64,000 nucleotides of DNA from assembly GCF_027359355.1 (NCBI RefSeq), contig NZ_CP114777.1:1-64000 (forward strand), read 5' to 3'. The translations under genes were made by a program, and so were the position numbers. The notes below the pieces were generated by a model. It made no database searches. It was given only the letters and a program-made list of their open reading frames with translations, and had not been told where the DNA came from. The stretch comes from Prochlorococcus marinus str. MIT 1214 (GTDB lineage Bacteria > Cyanobacteriota > Cyanobacteriia > PCC-6307 > Cyanobiaceae). Shown piece after piece: positions 28,903 to 38,972 of this stretch; within the stretch, counting starts at the first letter, position 1, and each line of letters begins with the position of its first letter.

Positions 28903-29505
28903 TTGTATATAAACAAAAGACCAATTTTTCTTGTTCATGGTTTGTGGAACAATCCTAAATTATTTGAAAAACTAATTAAAAAAATAAACGAAGATGATTA
29001 TGAATTGTATAGACCACATTTGCCACACAAATATGGAAAGACCTCCCTTAAGCGTTTAGCTCTAGATCTTGATTCTAAGATTGAAGAACTGGTGGGTCCT
29101 GAAATCGAAATTGATATTGTTGGTTTTTCAATGGGTGGATTAATAAGCAGGGTTTGGTTACAAAATCATGATGGTTTTTTAAGAACTAAACGTTTCTTTA
29201 GTATTGGTACTCCTCATTTTGGTACTTACACAGCCCAAATGATCCCTTCATTTTTTATGCCAGGAATTGCAGAGATGAAAAGAGGAAGTAGCTTATTATC
29301 CCAACTAAATAATGACTTGACTTCCTTAGAAAAAGTTGAATGTACGAGCTTCTTTACAAAATGGGACTTGATGTCATTCCCAGGCTGGCAAGCAAAACTT
29401 TCTGTTGGTGATTCTTATCACTTACCTGTATTGACACATAAAGAGTTGATAACAAATCCTAGGTCTTTAGATGTTTTAGCTAAAAAGATTTTTACTAATA
29501 GCTAA
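28903..29505 (+). CDS. Lipase-like alpha/beta hydrolase
   Basis: This 200-residue protein opens with IFLVHGLWNNP (HG oxyanion motif) and has the nucleophile elbow GFSMGGL with Ser near residue 76. A GTPHFGTY segment follows, as in PGAP1/EstA-type lipases. The His would lie in HLPVLTHKEL. No signal peptide is visible, so it is probably cytoplasmic. The start is TTG immediately after the folB stop; no ATG precedes the core. Its last bases overlap the convergent M3 peptidase gene by four. The substrate is unknown. Confidence 0.85.
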   Translation: MYINKRPIFLVHGLWNNPKLFEKLIKKINEDDYELYRPHLPHKYGKTSLKRLALDLDSKIEELVGPEIEIDIVGFSMGGLISRVWLQNHDGFLRTKRFFSIGTPHFGTYTAQMIPSFFMPGIAEMKRGSSLLSQLNNDLTSLEKVECTSFFTKWDLMSFPGWQAKLSVGDSYHLPVLTHKELITNPRSLDVLAKKIFTNS

Positions 29506-31613
29506 GTAAGACCACTATGTCTTATTAGGGCTTCAGTAGAGGGAAGTCTTCCTCTAAATTGTTTGAAAACCTTATTTGGTGAACGACTACCACCAAGACT
29601 AAGAATTGAATCACGATATTTTTTACCAATCTTTCGGACTTCATCCTGATTAGCAAGACCTGCCTCTTCAAATGCTGCAAAGGCATCAGCACTGAGTACC
29701 TCAGCCCATTTATAAGAGTAGTACCCAGCTGCATAGCCACCAGCAAAAATATGACTGAAAGCACAGAGAAATTGATCTTCTGGAATAGGATCCATCACTG
29801 TTGTGTTTTTTGCGATTTCTCGTCGTAACTCATCTGGGGAAATTTCTAAATTTTCATTCCATTGACTGTGGAGTTTTAGATCAGTAAGAGCAAAATGTAT
29901 TTGCCTAAGTGTCGCAAGCCCAGAATTAAATGTTCTGCTTAGTCTCAATTTATTGATTTCCGATTCTGGTAATGGCTCTTTAGTCTTCCAATGTATTGCT
30001 ATTTCAGAAATTGTTTGATCCTCTAAGCACCAATTTTCCATGAATTGGCTTGCCAATTCCACAGCATCCCATTCAACGTTATTAATACCGGCTGCTTGAG
30101 GGTAATTTACTGTTGTCAGCATATGTTGTAGTCCATGCCCAAATTCATGGAAGAGAGTTTCTACTTCTTCGAAACTCATCAGACTGGGTTTGTCCGCAAT
30201 AGGAGGCGTTTGATTGCAGACTAAATAGGCTACCGGGAGAACAATATCATCTTTCGTTTTTTGATTTCGGCACAAACATTCATCCATCCAGGCTCCCCCT
30301 CTTTTTGTAGCAGGACGACTGAAGGGATCTAGATAGAATGATGCAATTTTCTGGCCATCTATATTTTTAACATCGAAGAAACGGACATCTTTATGCCATA
30401 AAGGAGCTGTGTTACTCGCTTCTTTAATCTCAATTTCAAAAAGTCTTTTGCATAGATTGAATAGACCGTTAAGGACTTGATTTAAAGGAAACCATGGCCT
30501 GAGTTTCTCTTGGTCAAGATCGTATTTCTCTTTGCGTAGAACTTCAGCCCAAAAACTTATATCCCATGGAGATAGCTCAAAATCTTCGTTTTCTCCGTTT
30601 CTTTTGGCACAATCACGAAGATTTATAAGTTCTTTTTCAGCATGAGGCATTGCAGCTAATCGTAATTCTTCGAGTAACATCTCAACAGCATTTTCACTAT
30701 CCGCCATCTTTGTGGCCAAACTAATTTCACACCAGTTTTTATACCCCAATAGTTTTGCCTGTTTGTTTCTGAGATCTAAAATTTCTTCAATAATTTTTTT
30801 GTTACTAATCTTTCCATCGCTAGCTCTACTTACAAAGGCTCTATAAACTTTCTCTCTTAGACGTCTATCTCTTGCATAAGTTTGGAAAGGAATGTACCTA
30901 GGCATATCTAAGCCAACTCTCCATGGGCCATTTGATGCTGATGGATCATTACCTTCTTCATCTTTGTCACCAGACTCCTTTGCTGCAAGAGCCAATGTTT
31001 CAAGTGCTCTTTCAGGAAGTCCCTCGACTTCTGACTTGTTCTTTAATAAAAGACTCCAATTCTTAGTCGCATCTAATACATTGTTACTAAAAGTAGTTGA
31101 CAATTCAGCTAATCGCTCACTGCGAGAATTAAATAGTGCTTTTTCATTAGCTTCTAGACCAATCCCCTTGTTTTTCATCGTTATTAATTCTGTCTCAATT
31201 ATTCTGATTTGAGTTTCATCCTTTATGTTCCCATGCTCTTTTAAATTTGAGAGCGCCTTAAAAATGACTTCGTTTTGAGCAAGCTGATTACTAAACCTAA
31301 CGATTCTAGGTTGCTGATTTGAATGAACCTCACGTAGCTCACTGGAATTGCATACGGCATTCAGGTGACTTACAACTCCCCAGCTCCATCTGAGCTTTTC
31401 ACCTATATCATAAAGCTGAGGCATTACATCTTCCCAACTTAGAGAGCTCTTGGTCGGTAATTGTTTTTCGAGTTGTTCTTCTAGTTTATTTAATTCTTCA
31501 TTTAGTTCTTTTATCAGTTTAGGTATATTTTCAGTAATCTCGTTAGGGGTGATTTTATCGTAATCAGGAAGACCTTCACCTTTTAACAATGCTGTTGGCT
31601 TAATTGAAGTCAT
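29502..31613 (-). CDS. prlC: M3 family zinc oligopeptidase (oligopeptidase A type)
   Basis: This 703-residue cytoplasmic peptidase degrades short peptides. The zinc motif HEFGH is near residue 490 (LFHEFGHGLQHML), with the third ligand Glu about 29 residues on, in NVEWDAVELASQ. The C-terminal FAGGYAAGYYSYKWAEVLSADAFAAFEE is a strong M3 hallmark containing the substrate-binding Tyr residues. The N-terminal half is helical and charged. ATG start. It follows ndhD on the same strand by 16 bases. Confidence 0.95.
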   Translation of the reverse strand: MTSIKPTALLKGEGLPDYDKITPNEITENIPKLIKELNEELNKLEEQLEKQLPTKSSLSWEDVMPQLYDIGEKLRWSWGVVSHLNAVCNSSELREVHSNQQPRIVRFSNQLAQNEVIFKALSNLKEHGNIKDETQIRIIETELITMKNKGIGLEANEKALFNSRSERLAELSTTFSNNVLDATKNWSLLLKNKSEVEGLPERALETLALAAKESGDKDEEGNDPSASNGPWRVGLDMPRYIPFQTYARDRRLREKVYRAFVSRASDGKISNKKIIEEILDLRNKQAKLLGYKNWCEISLATKMADSENAVEMLLEELRLAAMPHAEKELINLRDCAKRNGENEDFELSPWDISFWAEVLRKEKYDLDQEKLRPWFPLNQVLNGLFNLCKRLFEIEIKEASNTAPLWHKDVRFFDVKNIDGQKIASFYLDPFSRPATKRGGAWMDECLCRNQKTKDDIVLPVAYLVCNQTPPIADKPSLMSFEEVETLFHEFGHGLQHMLTTVNYPQAAGINNVEWDAVELASQFMENWCLEDQTISEIAIHWKTKEPLPESEINKLRLSRTFNSGLATLRQIHFALTDLKLHSQWNENLEISPDELRREIAKNTTVMDPIPEDQFLCAFSHIFAGGYAAGYYSYKWAEVLSADAFAAFEEAGLANQDEVRKIGKKYRDSILSLGGSRSPNKVFKQFRGRLPSTEALIRHSGLT

Positions 31614-31629
31614 TTTTTAGGTTCAAAAA

Positions 31630-33204
31630 TTAACTAATGGGTACAAGGTTATTGGTAATTAATGATTGTGCGAGAGCATTTGTTGATACCTCATATAAAT
31701 CAATAGCTATCCTTGGCCAAAAACCTATTACTAATGTAGGAACTAAGAGGCTTAAACCTATTGAAAGCTCTCTCGCATCCATTTCTTTGACTATCGACAA
31801 AGCAGGTATCCTTGGGCCAAAGAATACTCTTCTACACATTGAAAGAAGGTAGATAGGAGTTAAGACCAGTCCAATAGCTGCTAACAAGATTGTTATTGCT
31901 CTGAATAACGAAGTGAATCCTTCTTGACTAGTTATGCCTAGAAAAACTGTGATTTCACTTATAAACCCACTCATCCCTGGTAAGGCTAGTGATGCTAAAG
32001 AACTGGCTAAGAAGAATGCAAAAGTAATTGGCAAAGCCTTTGCGAGACCACCCATATTCGGTATTGACAGAGTATTAGTTCTTTCATAAAAACTTCCAGT
32101 AACAAAAAACATTGCGGCAGCAATCAGTCCATGGCTAATCATCTGGAGCATCGCTCCACTGATTCCAAGTGCATTCACTGCACCAATTCCAACAAGAACA
32201 AAACCCATATGACTTACAGAACTGCAGGCTATGCGCCTCTTTACATTGTCTTGAGCAAAAGCATTTAGAGCGCCGTAAATAATATTTACTATCCCAATGA
32301 TGATTAAAGCTGGGGCGAGTATTAAATGAGTGTCCGGTAATATTTGGACGTTAAATCTTATGAGAGCGTAACCTCCCATTTTTAATAAAACACCAGCTAA
32401 TAACATTGAAACCGGTGCATTTGCCTCTCCATGAGCATCTGGGAGCCAGGTATGAAGTGGAAAGATAGGAAGCTTTACTCCAAAACCAATTAAAAAACCT
32501 AAATAACAAAATATACCAAAATTACCAGTAAAAGATTTGGCTGCGATTTCACTTAAATTAAAGGTAAATTGATCTCCAGAAAGAGCCAAAGCAAGCCCAC
32601 TAATTAATATTAAAAGGGAAGCTAGAGCTGTATAAAGGATGAATTTTGTTGCTGCATATAGTTTTCTTTTCCCTCCCCAAATAGCAATCAATAGATAGAC
32701 AGGAACAAGTTCAAGCTCCCAAGCTAAAAAGAATAGTAAGAAATCTTGTGATAAGAAAACTAAAGCTTGGGCTGAAGCTTGAATCAGTAGTAAAGCAAAG
32801 TAAAGCCTTGTTTTTTGTTTTACTTTCCAACTTGCAGCTGCGGATAAAAAAGTTATTAGACCGCTTAGAACTACTAGCGGTGCAGATATACCATCTACAC
32901 CTAATGACCATTCGAGTCCTATTGAAGGAAGCCACTGAAGTCTTTCAACTAACTGCAGACTTTCGCTACTTGGATCAAACAAATTGGTAAAAGCCAATAC
33001 AATTATTAGAAAATCGGCTAGTAAAATAATTAGGGCTATATTTCTTGGCAGATTTGAATTTTTACTTTCTTGCGTTGGGAGGAAAGGCATTATTAATGCT
33101 CCAACTATGGGTAGGAGCACAATTAGTGAAAGCCATGGAAATACTGTCTGAGAATCAATACTCATAGGCAGATTGGCATCCATAATTTGGGGCATGTCAG
33201 CCAT
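31630..33204 (-). CDS. ndhD: NAD(P)H-quinone oxidoreductase chain 4 (NdhD)
   Basis: NdhD is a proton-pumping antiporter-like subunit of NDH-1 in the thylakoid. The 524 residues contain about 14 membrane helices with the conserved [17 protein letters not shown] (Glu/Lys channel residues), [36 protein letters not shown] and [20 protein letters not shown]. Cyanobacteria hold several ndhD paralogues (NdhD1 respiratory and cyclic, NdhD3/D4 for CO2 uptake). This one most resembles NdhD1-type by general features, but I cannot prove that. The first methionine may not be the true start, since [12 protein letters not shown] 13 residues in is also plausible. Confidence 0.93.
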   Translation of the reverse strand: MADMPQIMDANLPMSIDSQTVFPWLSLIVLLPIVGALIMPFLPTQESKNSNLPRNIALIILLADFLIIVLAFTNLFDPSSESLQLVERLQWLPSIGLEWSLGVDGISAPLVVLSGLITFLSAAASWKVKQKTRLYFALLLIQASAQALVFLSQDFLLFFLAWELELVPVYLLIAIWGGKRKLYAATKFILYTALASLLILISGLALALSGDQFTFNLSEIAAKSFTGNFGIFCYLGFLIGFGVKLPIFPLHTWLPDAHGEANAPVSMLLAGVLLKMGGYALIRFNVQILPDTHLILAPALIIIGIVNIIYGALNAFAQDNVKRRIACSSVSHMGFVLVGIGAVNALGISGAMLQMISHGLIAAAMFFVTGSFYERTNTLSIPNMGGLAKALPITFAFFLASSLASLALPGMSGFISEITVFLGITSQEGFTSLFRAITILLAAIGLVLTPIYLLSMCRRVFFGPRIPALSIVKEMDARELSIGLSLLVPTLVIGFWPRIAIDLYEVSTNALAQSLITNNLVPIS

Positions 33205-33240
33205 AAAGCTATCAGTTTTTGTTCGTTTTCATGAGTAGAA

Positions 33241-34188
33241 CTACCCAAAGGTGTTTGAAATACATTCGCTTCCTCTGAGTTGGAGGCTCATTAAAGGAGC
33301 ACGACTTGCTACACCAGCAGCTTCCCAGGCTTTGACCATTGCGACACTGACTTCTCGGCCTTTAGTCGCTTTGCACAATGCAAGAATGCTTGGTCCTGCT
33401 CCACTAATTGCACATCCTAAAGCTCCGGCAGCCTTTGCTGCTTCTCTTACCTCCAACCCACCTTTGATTAATCCCCATCTGTAGGGTTCATGAAGCTTGT
33501 CATGCATACCATCTGCAATTAGATCAACATTTCCAGTTCTTAGTCCTTGAAGCAGAAGCGTAAGGGCACCTAAATTGACTACGGCATCATTTACTGGAAT
33601 GTTTTCTGGCATGACACGTCTTGCTTCGCTGGTGCTAAGGCGAATAGATGGAATTGCAACTACCGCTTTTATTGATTGATCCCAATCACAGCGGACTACG
33701 CGCCATCTGTCGTTTGCGGTTTTAGCTGTTACGCAAAGACCTCCTATTAATGACGGAACAACATTGTCTGGATGACCTTCAATATCTATTGCTAGCTCCA
33801 ATAATTTTTCCTTAGGCAAAGGATATCCAGCGAGTGCATTTGCTCCAACTAATCCTGCCACGATTGCTGTAGCACTGCTTCCAAGTCCTCTTGCAGGAGG
33901 CACAGCTAATTTTACTCTTGCTTCAAGAGCGACAGGCTCTACACCTGCTGTTCTCCAAACTCTCTGCGCGGCTCGATAGAAAAGGTTTTCAGGACCGCCT
34001 CTTAAATGATTGCCTTCAGTACTTTCCATTATTAATTCAAACCTTTCAGCATTACCCTCAATTCTTTTAATAGTGAACTGATTGGAAAGATCCAGTGCTG
34101 CACCAAGGCAATCAAACCCTGGACCAATATTGGCTGTAGTAGAAGGAACTTCTACTACGACAGTTTGTCCTATTTTTGGCGGCCCCAT
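33241..34188 (-). CDS. thrB: Homoserine kinase
   Basis: ThrB phosphorylates homoserine with ATP on the way to threonine. It is a GHMP kinase: VVVEVPSTTANIGPGFDCLGAALDL is the N-terminal motif, the phosphate loop VPPARGLGSSATAIVAGL is near residue 95-105, and CAISGAGPSILAL is the third GHMP motif. The 315 residues are normal. It lies 11 bases from glk in a run of same-strand genes; thrA and thrC are not in the window. Confidence 0.96.
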   Translation of the reverse strand: MGPPKIGQTVVVEVPSTTANIGPGFDCLGAALDLSNQFTIKRIEGNAERFELIMESTEGNHLRGGPENLFYRAAQRVWRTAGVEPVALEARVKLAVPPARGLGSSATAIVAGLVGANALAGYPLPKEKLLELAIDIEGHPDNVVPSLIGGLCVTAKTANDRWRVVRCDWDQSIKAVVAIPSIRLSTSEARRVMPENIPVNDAVVNLGALTLLLQGLRTGNVDLIADGMHDKLHEPYRWGLIKGGLEVREAAKAAGALGCAISGAGPSILALCKATKGREVSVAMVKAWEAAGVASRAPLMSLQLRGSECISNTFG

Positions 34189-34199
34189 GTTTTTATCCT

Positions 34200-35243
34200 T
34201 TAGCTAAGTCTCCCATTTGATTCGGCACTTAAGCGTGCTCTGCAAGCTGAACTGAATAATGTCGCTTCTGGATCTTTAAGAACAATCAATGGGATTTCCT
34301 TTAAATAAGATTGAAAGCGACCCTTATTACTAAATGCATTAAGGAAGTTAGAAGAGTTTATTCCATCGAGGTTTTTTGCTGCTGTTCCGCCTGAAATCCA
34401 TAACCCTGAAGTGCAAAGTTCTTGTAAAGCAAGGTCTCCAGCTGCAGATCCATAAGCATTGAGCCATATTCTCAAAGCTTCAGACATTAATTTGTCTCCG
34501 TTAGTTGCTTTTTCCCATACAAGTGCAGGTAAATCTGTGAAAGCTGATTTGTCATTATCTATTTTTTTTAAAGTTTTCTGAAGTGGGTGGTTTTCATTTA
34601 TTGGATCATCCAATTTCCATCTAGCAATCATTCCAAGGCCAGTCCCACTAACTATTCTTTCAATCGAGACTCTTTGAATATTTAGCTTAATTTTTAGCCA
34701 TTTGATTAATTCCCATTCGTTCTCAGTCCTTGGGGAAAATTCCCGATGCCCCCCTTCACTTGGAAATATAAAAATGTTTGTAGGTGTAATTAATCCTCTG
34801 GACATTCCTAATCCAGTACCAGCTCCGATAATGGCAACTAATTTTTGATTAGTTTTGTACTCAGTATTTAATGTTCCTTGGATTACTTCATATTGGGATT
34901 TTTTGAAGAATGGTATCCCATATATTAAAACTGAAAAATCATTTATTAATTCAATATTATTTATTTTTGAAAGCTTAGATAATTCTTCTATGTCGATATC
35001 CCACCCTAGATTTGTAATCTTAACTTTCTGGCCATTTATTGGGCCTGCTACTCCAATACAAACATATTCAGGGAGTGATATATTCTCTGGTAAATGTTTA
35101 ATAAAATCTTCAAATATTGAGTAAAAAGATTTCCATTCTAATGATTTGTAGTGCTTTTTAAATAATTTTTTTGGATAGTTCTCGTTCGAATAAACAGCTA
35201 ATATGGTTTTAGTTCCTCCAAGGTCTCCAGCAAGTAAATTCAT
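34200..35243 (-). CDS. glk: Glucokinase
   Basis: It phosphorylates glucose with ATP. This 347-residue ASKHA-fold protein has the phosphate-1 motif LLAGDLGGTKTILAVY at the N-terminus, GVAGPINGQKVKITNLGWDID, and the adenosine region GAGTGLGMSR. An EGGHREFSPRTENEWELIKWL segment follows. The acidic INDF segment supplies the catalytic Asp. It belongs to the bacterial GLK family rather than ROK, since the cysteine zinc motif is missing. It lies between thrB and thrS; a metabolic link with them is not obvious. Confidence 0.94.
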   Translation of the reverse strand: MNLLAGDLGGTKTILAVYSNENYPKKLFKKHYKSLEWKSFYSIFEDFIKHLPENISLPEYVCIGVAGPINGQKVKITNLGWDIDIEELSKLSKINNIELINDFSVLIYGIPFFKKSQYEVIQGTLNTEYKTNQKLVAIIGAGTGLGMSRGLITPTNIFIFPSEGGHREFSPRTENEWELIKWLKIKLNIQRVSIERIVSGTGLGMIARWKLDDPINENHPLQKTLKKIDNDKSAFTDLPALVWEKATNGDKLMSEALRIWLNAYGSAAGDLALQELCTSGLWISGGTAAKNLDGINSSNFLNAFSNKGRFQSYLKEIPLIVLKDPEATLFSSACRARLSAESNGRLS

Positions 35244-35266
35244 TAGTTATTAAAATCGTTTTTAAT

Positions 35267-37192
35267 TTAGATTTGATTAACTTGTATCCCTTTTTTGCTA
35301 ATTGATTCGTCAATTATTAATTTAAACTTGTCTATACTCATATTACCAAGATCTTTACCTTCTCTTGTCCTTACTGATATTTCATTATTCTCTTCTTCTT
35401 TATCTCCAATAATTATCAAGAAAGGTATCCTTTGCATAGTATGTTCTCGTATTTTAAAACCGACTTTTTCATTTCTGATATCAATTTCAGCTCTGAAGCC
35501 AAAGTCAACTAATTTATTTCTAGCACTAAAACATGCTTCATTATTTCTATCAGTTATGCCCATAATCATTATTTGAACAGGTGATAACCATGTAGGAAAA
35601 TTTCCTGAATAATTCTCAATTAAAATCCCAATAAATCTTTCAAAAGAACCTAGAATAGCTCTGTGAAGCATTACAGGTGTTTGTTTCCTTCCTGTAATAT
35701 CTATATAACTTGCATTGAGCCTTTGAGGCATGGAAAAATCCACTTGTATTGTTCCGCACTGCCATACTCTGTTGAGACAATCCTTTAAGGAGAATTCTAT
35801 TTTTGGACCATAGAAGGCACCTTCTCCAGGGAGTAGCGACCAATCTAATCCTTTTGAATCAAGTGCTTCAGATAAGGCTTTTTCTGATTTGTCCCAGATA
35901 TCATCACTCCCAACCCTTTTCTCTGGTCTTGTTGAGAGCTTAATAAGAATTGAATCAAAGCCAAAGGTTTTGTAAACCTCAAATACCAAATCAATAAAAT
36001 TTTGGACTTCTTCTTGGATTTGTTCATCAGTACAAAATATGTGTGCATCATCTTGAACAAAATTTCTTACCCTCATTAAGCCATGCAGTGCTCCAGAGGG
36101 CTCATTGCGATGACAAGAACCAAATTCAGAAAGTCTAATAGGAAGATCTCGATAGCTTTTTAAACCTTGATTGAATATTTGTATGTGGCATGGACAATTC
36201 ATAGGTTTTATTGCATATTCCCTGTTCTCTGAAGTTGTGGTAAACATATCTTCTTTAAATTTATCCCAATGGCCTGATTTCTCCCAAAGACTTCTATCAA
36301 CTACTTGCGGAGATTTAACTTCTTGATAATCATATTTTGTAATGGTTTCCCGAATAAAATCTTCTAAAATTCTATAAATAGTCCACCCTTTAGGATGCCA
36401 AAAAACCATACCTGGTGCTTCTTCTTGTGAGTGAAAAAGTGAATACTTTTTTCCTAACTTTCTATGATCTCTTTTCTCAGCTTCTTCAATTCTAGAGATA
36501 TATTCTTTTAATTCTTTAGAGCTTCTCCAGGCTGTTCCATATATTCTTTGTAGCATTTCATTCTTAGAGTCGCCGCGCCAATAAGCCCCGGATACTTTCA
36601 TTAGCTTAAATACTCTTAGATGCCTTGTATTTGGCACATGAGGACCTCTACACATATCAATATATTCTTGATGTTTGTATAGCTTTATGATTTCATTTTT
36701 AGGGATATTTTTAACTATGTCTAGCTTGAAAATTTCACATCTATCAGTAAAAACTTCCGTTGCTTTCTCTGGACTAACTATTTCAACAACTACATTATAA
36801 TCTCTATTAACTAACTCTTTCATTCTTTTCTCAATTTTGATAAGATCATCAGGAGTGAAGGTATCTTTATAAGAAATATCATAATAAAAACCATCTTCAA
36901 TTACTGGCCCTATTGCCATTTTTGCTTCGGGGTATAATTGTTTTACAGCATGTCCAAGAAGATGAGCGAATGAATGTCTAATAATTTCTAGTCCTTCATC
37001 ATCTTTAGATGTAATAATCTGTATATGAGAATTTTGAGTTATAGGGATACAAGTATCGATTAATTCCCCATTCACTCTCCCTGCTAGCGCTGCTTTTGCT
37101 AAACCAGGACCAATTTCTGATGCTATTTGATCAATTGTTACAGCGGAATTATATTTTTTTTCGGTTCCATCAGGTAATGTAATTATTGGCAT
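35267..37192 (-). CDS. thrS: Threonyl-tRNA synthetase
   Basis: This class II synthetase has 641 residues in full-length bacterial layout: a TGS domain (1-60), an editing domain with [16 protein letters not shown] and the second zinc-like HxxxH/C site, a catalytic core with motif 2 ([11 protein letters not shown]) and motif 3 ([10 protein letters not shown]), and an anticodon-binding domain from about 535. Zinc-site Cys and His are seen in [10 protein letters not shown] and the later PVMLHRAIL. It lies 6 bases from trpS, so tRNA-charging genes for Thr and Trp are adjacent. ATG start. Confidence 0.97.
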   Translation of the reverse strand: MPIITLPDGTEKKYNSAVTIDQIASEIGPGLAKAALAGRVNGELIDTCIPITQNSHIQIITSKDDEGLEIIRHSFAHLLGHAVKQLYPEAKMAIGPVIEDGFYYDISYKDTFTPDDLIKIEKRMKELVNRDYNVVVEIVSPEKATEVFTDRCEIFKLDIVKNIPKNEIIKLYKHQEYIDMCRGPHVPNTRHLRVFKLMKVSGAYWRGDSKNEMLQRIYGTAWRSSKELKEYISRIEEAEKRDHRKLGKKYSLFHSQEEAPGMVFWHPKGWTIYRILEDFIRETITKYDYQEVKSPQVVDRSLWEKSGHWDKFKEDMFTTTSENREYAIKPMNCPCHIQIFNQGLKSYRDLPIRLSEFGSCHRNEPSGALHGLMRVRNFVQDDAHIFCTDEQIQEEVQNFIDLVFEVYKTFGFDSILIKLSTRPEKRVGSDDIWDKSEKALSEALDSKGLDWSLLPGEGAFYGPKIEFSLKDCLNRVWQCGTIQVDFSMPQRLNASYIDITGRKQTPVMLHRAILGSFERFIGILIENYSGNFPTWLSPVQIMIMGITDRNNEACFSARNKLVDFGFRAEIDIRNEKVGFKIREHTMQRIPFLIIIGDKEEENNEISVRTREGKDLGNMSIDKFKLIIDESISKKGIQVNQI

Positions 37193-37198
37193 AATTTT

Positions 37199-38212
37199 CT
37201 ACAAATTCGAATAAAATCCTAGAGCTTCTTTAACTCTATTTAATGTTAACTTAGAAACCTCCTCAGCAGTAAGCTTACCTTTATTTAGTATTCTTTTTAA
37301 CTCTTCTGGATCATTCATTAATTCTTTATATTTTTCTTGAATTGGTTGGAGCACGTTAATCATTGCCTCTGTAAATTCTGGTTTGAATTTACCCCAGCCC
37401 ATTTCTGCACAATACTCAGCTGCTTTTTCTCTACCTAAGCCAGAAATTATTGAATAAATTGTTAAAAGATTATCAGCTTCAGGTCTTGAAGGATTCCCGA
37501 ACTCTAATCCTAATTCTGAGTCGGTTTTTGCACGTTTTATTTTTTTAGTAATTACATCTGGACTATCTAATAAAGTAATCCTACTATTCTCGTTTGGGTC
37601 GCTTTTACTCATTTTCTTTGTTCCGTCTGTAAGGCTCATGACTTTGGAACACTCTTTTATAATTAAAGGATTTGGAACTTTGAGTATTGGATTTTCTTTG
37701 GTTCCGAATTTTGAATTAACTCGTTGAGAAGCAATATCTCTGGCAAGCTCTAGATGCTGCTTTTGATCTTCTCCAACAGGAACTAAATCAGCGTCATAGA
37801 GAAGAATATCCGCTGCCATGAGGACTGGATAATCTAATAATCCAATAGATACATTGTCACCTTGTTTAATTGACTTTTCCTTGAACTGAATCATTCTCTC
37901 CATCCAGTTTAAAGGAGTTAAGCAATTTAATATCCAGCAAAGTTCGCTATGCGCGCTTATCTGACTTTGAATGAATATTGAGCATTTATCAGGATTCATC
38001 CCACAAGCGATATACAAAGCCGCAGTAGATATTGAATTTTGATAAAGAGATTTAGGTTCATGCGGAGTCGTTATTGCATGAAGATCAACAACGCAAACAA
38101 AAGTTTCGTAGTTTTCTTGTAATTCAACCCAATTTCTTATTGCTCCAAGCCAGTTACCAATATGAACATCTCCTGTAGGTTGAACACCAGATAAGACTCG
38201 CTTCTGATTCAC
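37199..38212 (-). CDS. trpS: Tryptophanyl-tRNA synthetase
   Basis: This class I synthetase has 337 residues. The HIGH-type motif is VHIGNWLG near residue 16, the KMSKS motif is present as written (TKKMSKSDP) and the tryptophan-binding CIFIQSQI segment is intact. The GTG start at 38212 follows the stop of the ribbon-helix-helix-like gene with no intervening base, so translation is probably coupled. The gene before it and thrS after it are on the same strand. Confidence 0.96.
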   Translation of the reverse strand: MNQKRVLSGVQPTGDVHIGNWLGAIRNWVELQENYETFVCVVDLHAITTPHEPKSLYQNSISTAALYIACGMNPDKCSIFIQSQISAHSELCWILNCLTPLNWMERMIQFKEKSIKQGDNVSIGLLDYPVLMAADILLYDADLVPVGEDQKQHLELARDIASQRVNSKFGTKENPILKVPNPLIIKECSKVMSLTDGTKKMSKSDPNENSRITLLDSPDVITKKIKRAKTDSELGLEFGNPSRPEADNLLTIYSIISGLGREKAAEYCAEMGWGKFKPEFTEAMINVLQPIQEKYKELMNDPEELKRILNKGKLTAEEVSKLTLNRVKEALGFYSNL

Positions 38213-38737
38213 TTATCCTTGCTCGCTTGTATCTGTGGAAGCATCTTCATTTGAACTTGCTTCTGGCGCTTGATCATTATCTTTTTCTTCAGGATCTTGA
38301 GTAACATTGTTTTCCTGATCAGTATCAGCGACCTCTTTTTCTTTAACTGGTTTTTCTGGCCTTGCAAAAGGGTTGGGCTTTGTGTTGACTGAGTTGTTAT
38401 TTTCACCGTTATAGTTTCCCCTGTTACCCCGGCCTCTTCTTTGGTCATTGGCAGGCGCTTGAGACCTATATTCGTTGACTAAATTTTCAAGACTTCCATC
38501 TTCAAGCATTTGCGCAAGAGTTCTTACTGCGAAACCTAGAACAGCGACAGTAGATCGAAGATTAAAGGCTTCTTGTAATGATCTGGCTGCTCGCATCTCA
38601 TTATCACTTAAGCGAATACGAAAGCCTCCCTCTCTATTGTTAGGGCCTCGGCCACCTCTAAAGTTATTACGGACATTTTGTCTTTGGTTTTGGAAATCGC
38701 CACCACCGGACTGATTATTGGTGTAAGAGTCACCCAT
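38213..38737 (-). CDS. Possible ribbon-helix-helix protein with Gly/Arg-rich arm and acidic tail
   Basis: I do not recognise a named family. In the 174 residues, 22-38 form a Gly/Arg/Asn-rich arm (FRGGRGPNNREGG). Residues 39-80 read as a strand (FRIRLS) and two helices (DNEMRAARSLQEAFNLRS then TVAVLGFAVRTLAQML), matching the layout of ribbon-helix-helix DNA-binding domains. Residues 96-110 are Arg/Gly-rich, and the tail from 133 is strongly acidic. It could bind nucleic acid through the arm and core. The start at 38737 is preferred over a TTG at 38761; an ATG at 38743 is also possible. It heads the trpS-thrS series with no gap before trpS. Confidence 0.65.
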   Translation of the reverse strand: MGDSYTNNQSGGGDFQNQRQNVRNNFRGGRGPNNREGGFRIRLSDNEMRAARSLQEAFNLRSTVAVLGFAVRTLAQMLEDGSLENLVNEYRSQAPANDQRRGRGNRGNYNGENNNSVNTKPNPFARPEKPVKEKEVADTDQENNVTQDPEEKDNDQAPEASSNEDASTDTSEQG

Positions 38738-38972
38738 GAACATATTTGCCAATAGGGGCAAGTGTGACGCATAGCCGGTACTTTTGCGACATATTTGAAT
38801 ATCTTGATTAGCACTTTCACATCTAAGGATATTGATTCCAGCGGAATGATTTGATTTCTTTAGGCATAAATTTTCTTCGTAAAAACGTAAAACCTTCTTT
38901 CTTTGCGGTTATTAAGGGAAAATTTGCTTTAAAATGAAAGTTAGCTAAGAAGAAACTGTATTTATTGAAATC

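Noticed and set aside
38213-38448. Open frame shifted within the acidic tail of the ribbon-helix-helix-like gene
   Set aside because: Lys/Gln-rich low-complexity shadow of the acidic codons, with no start signal.
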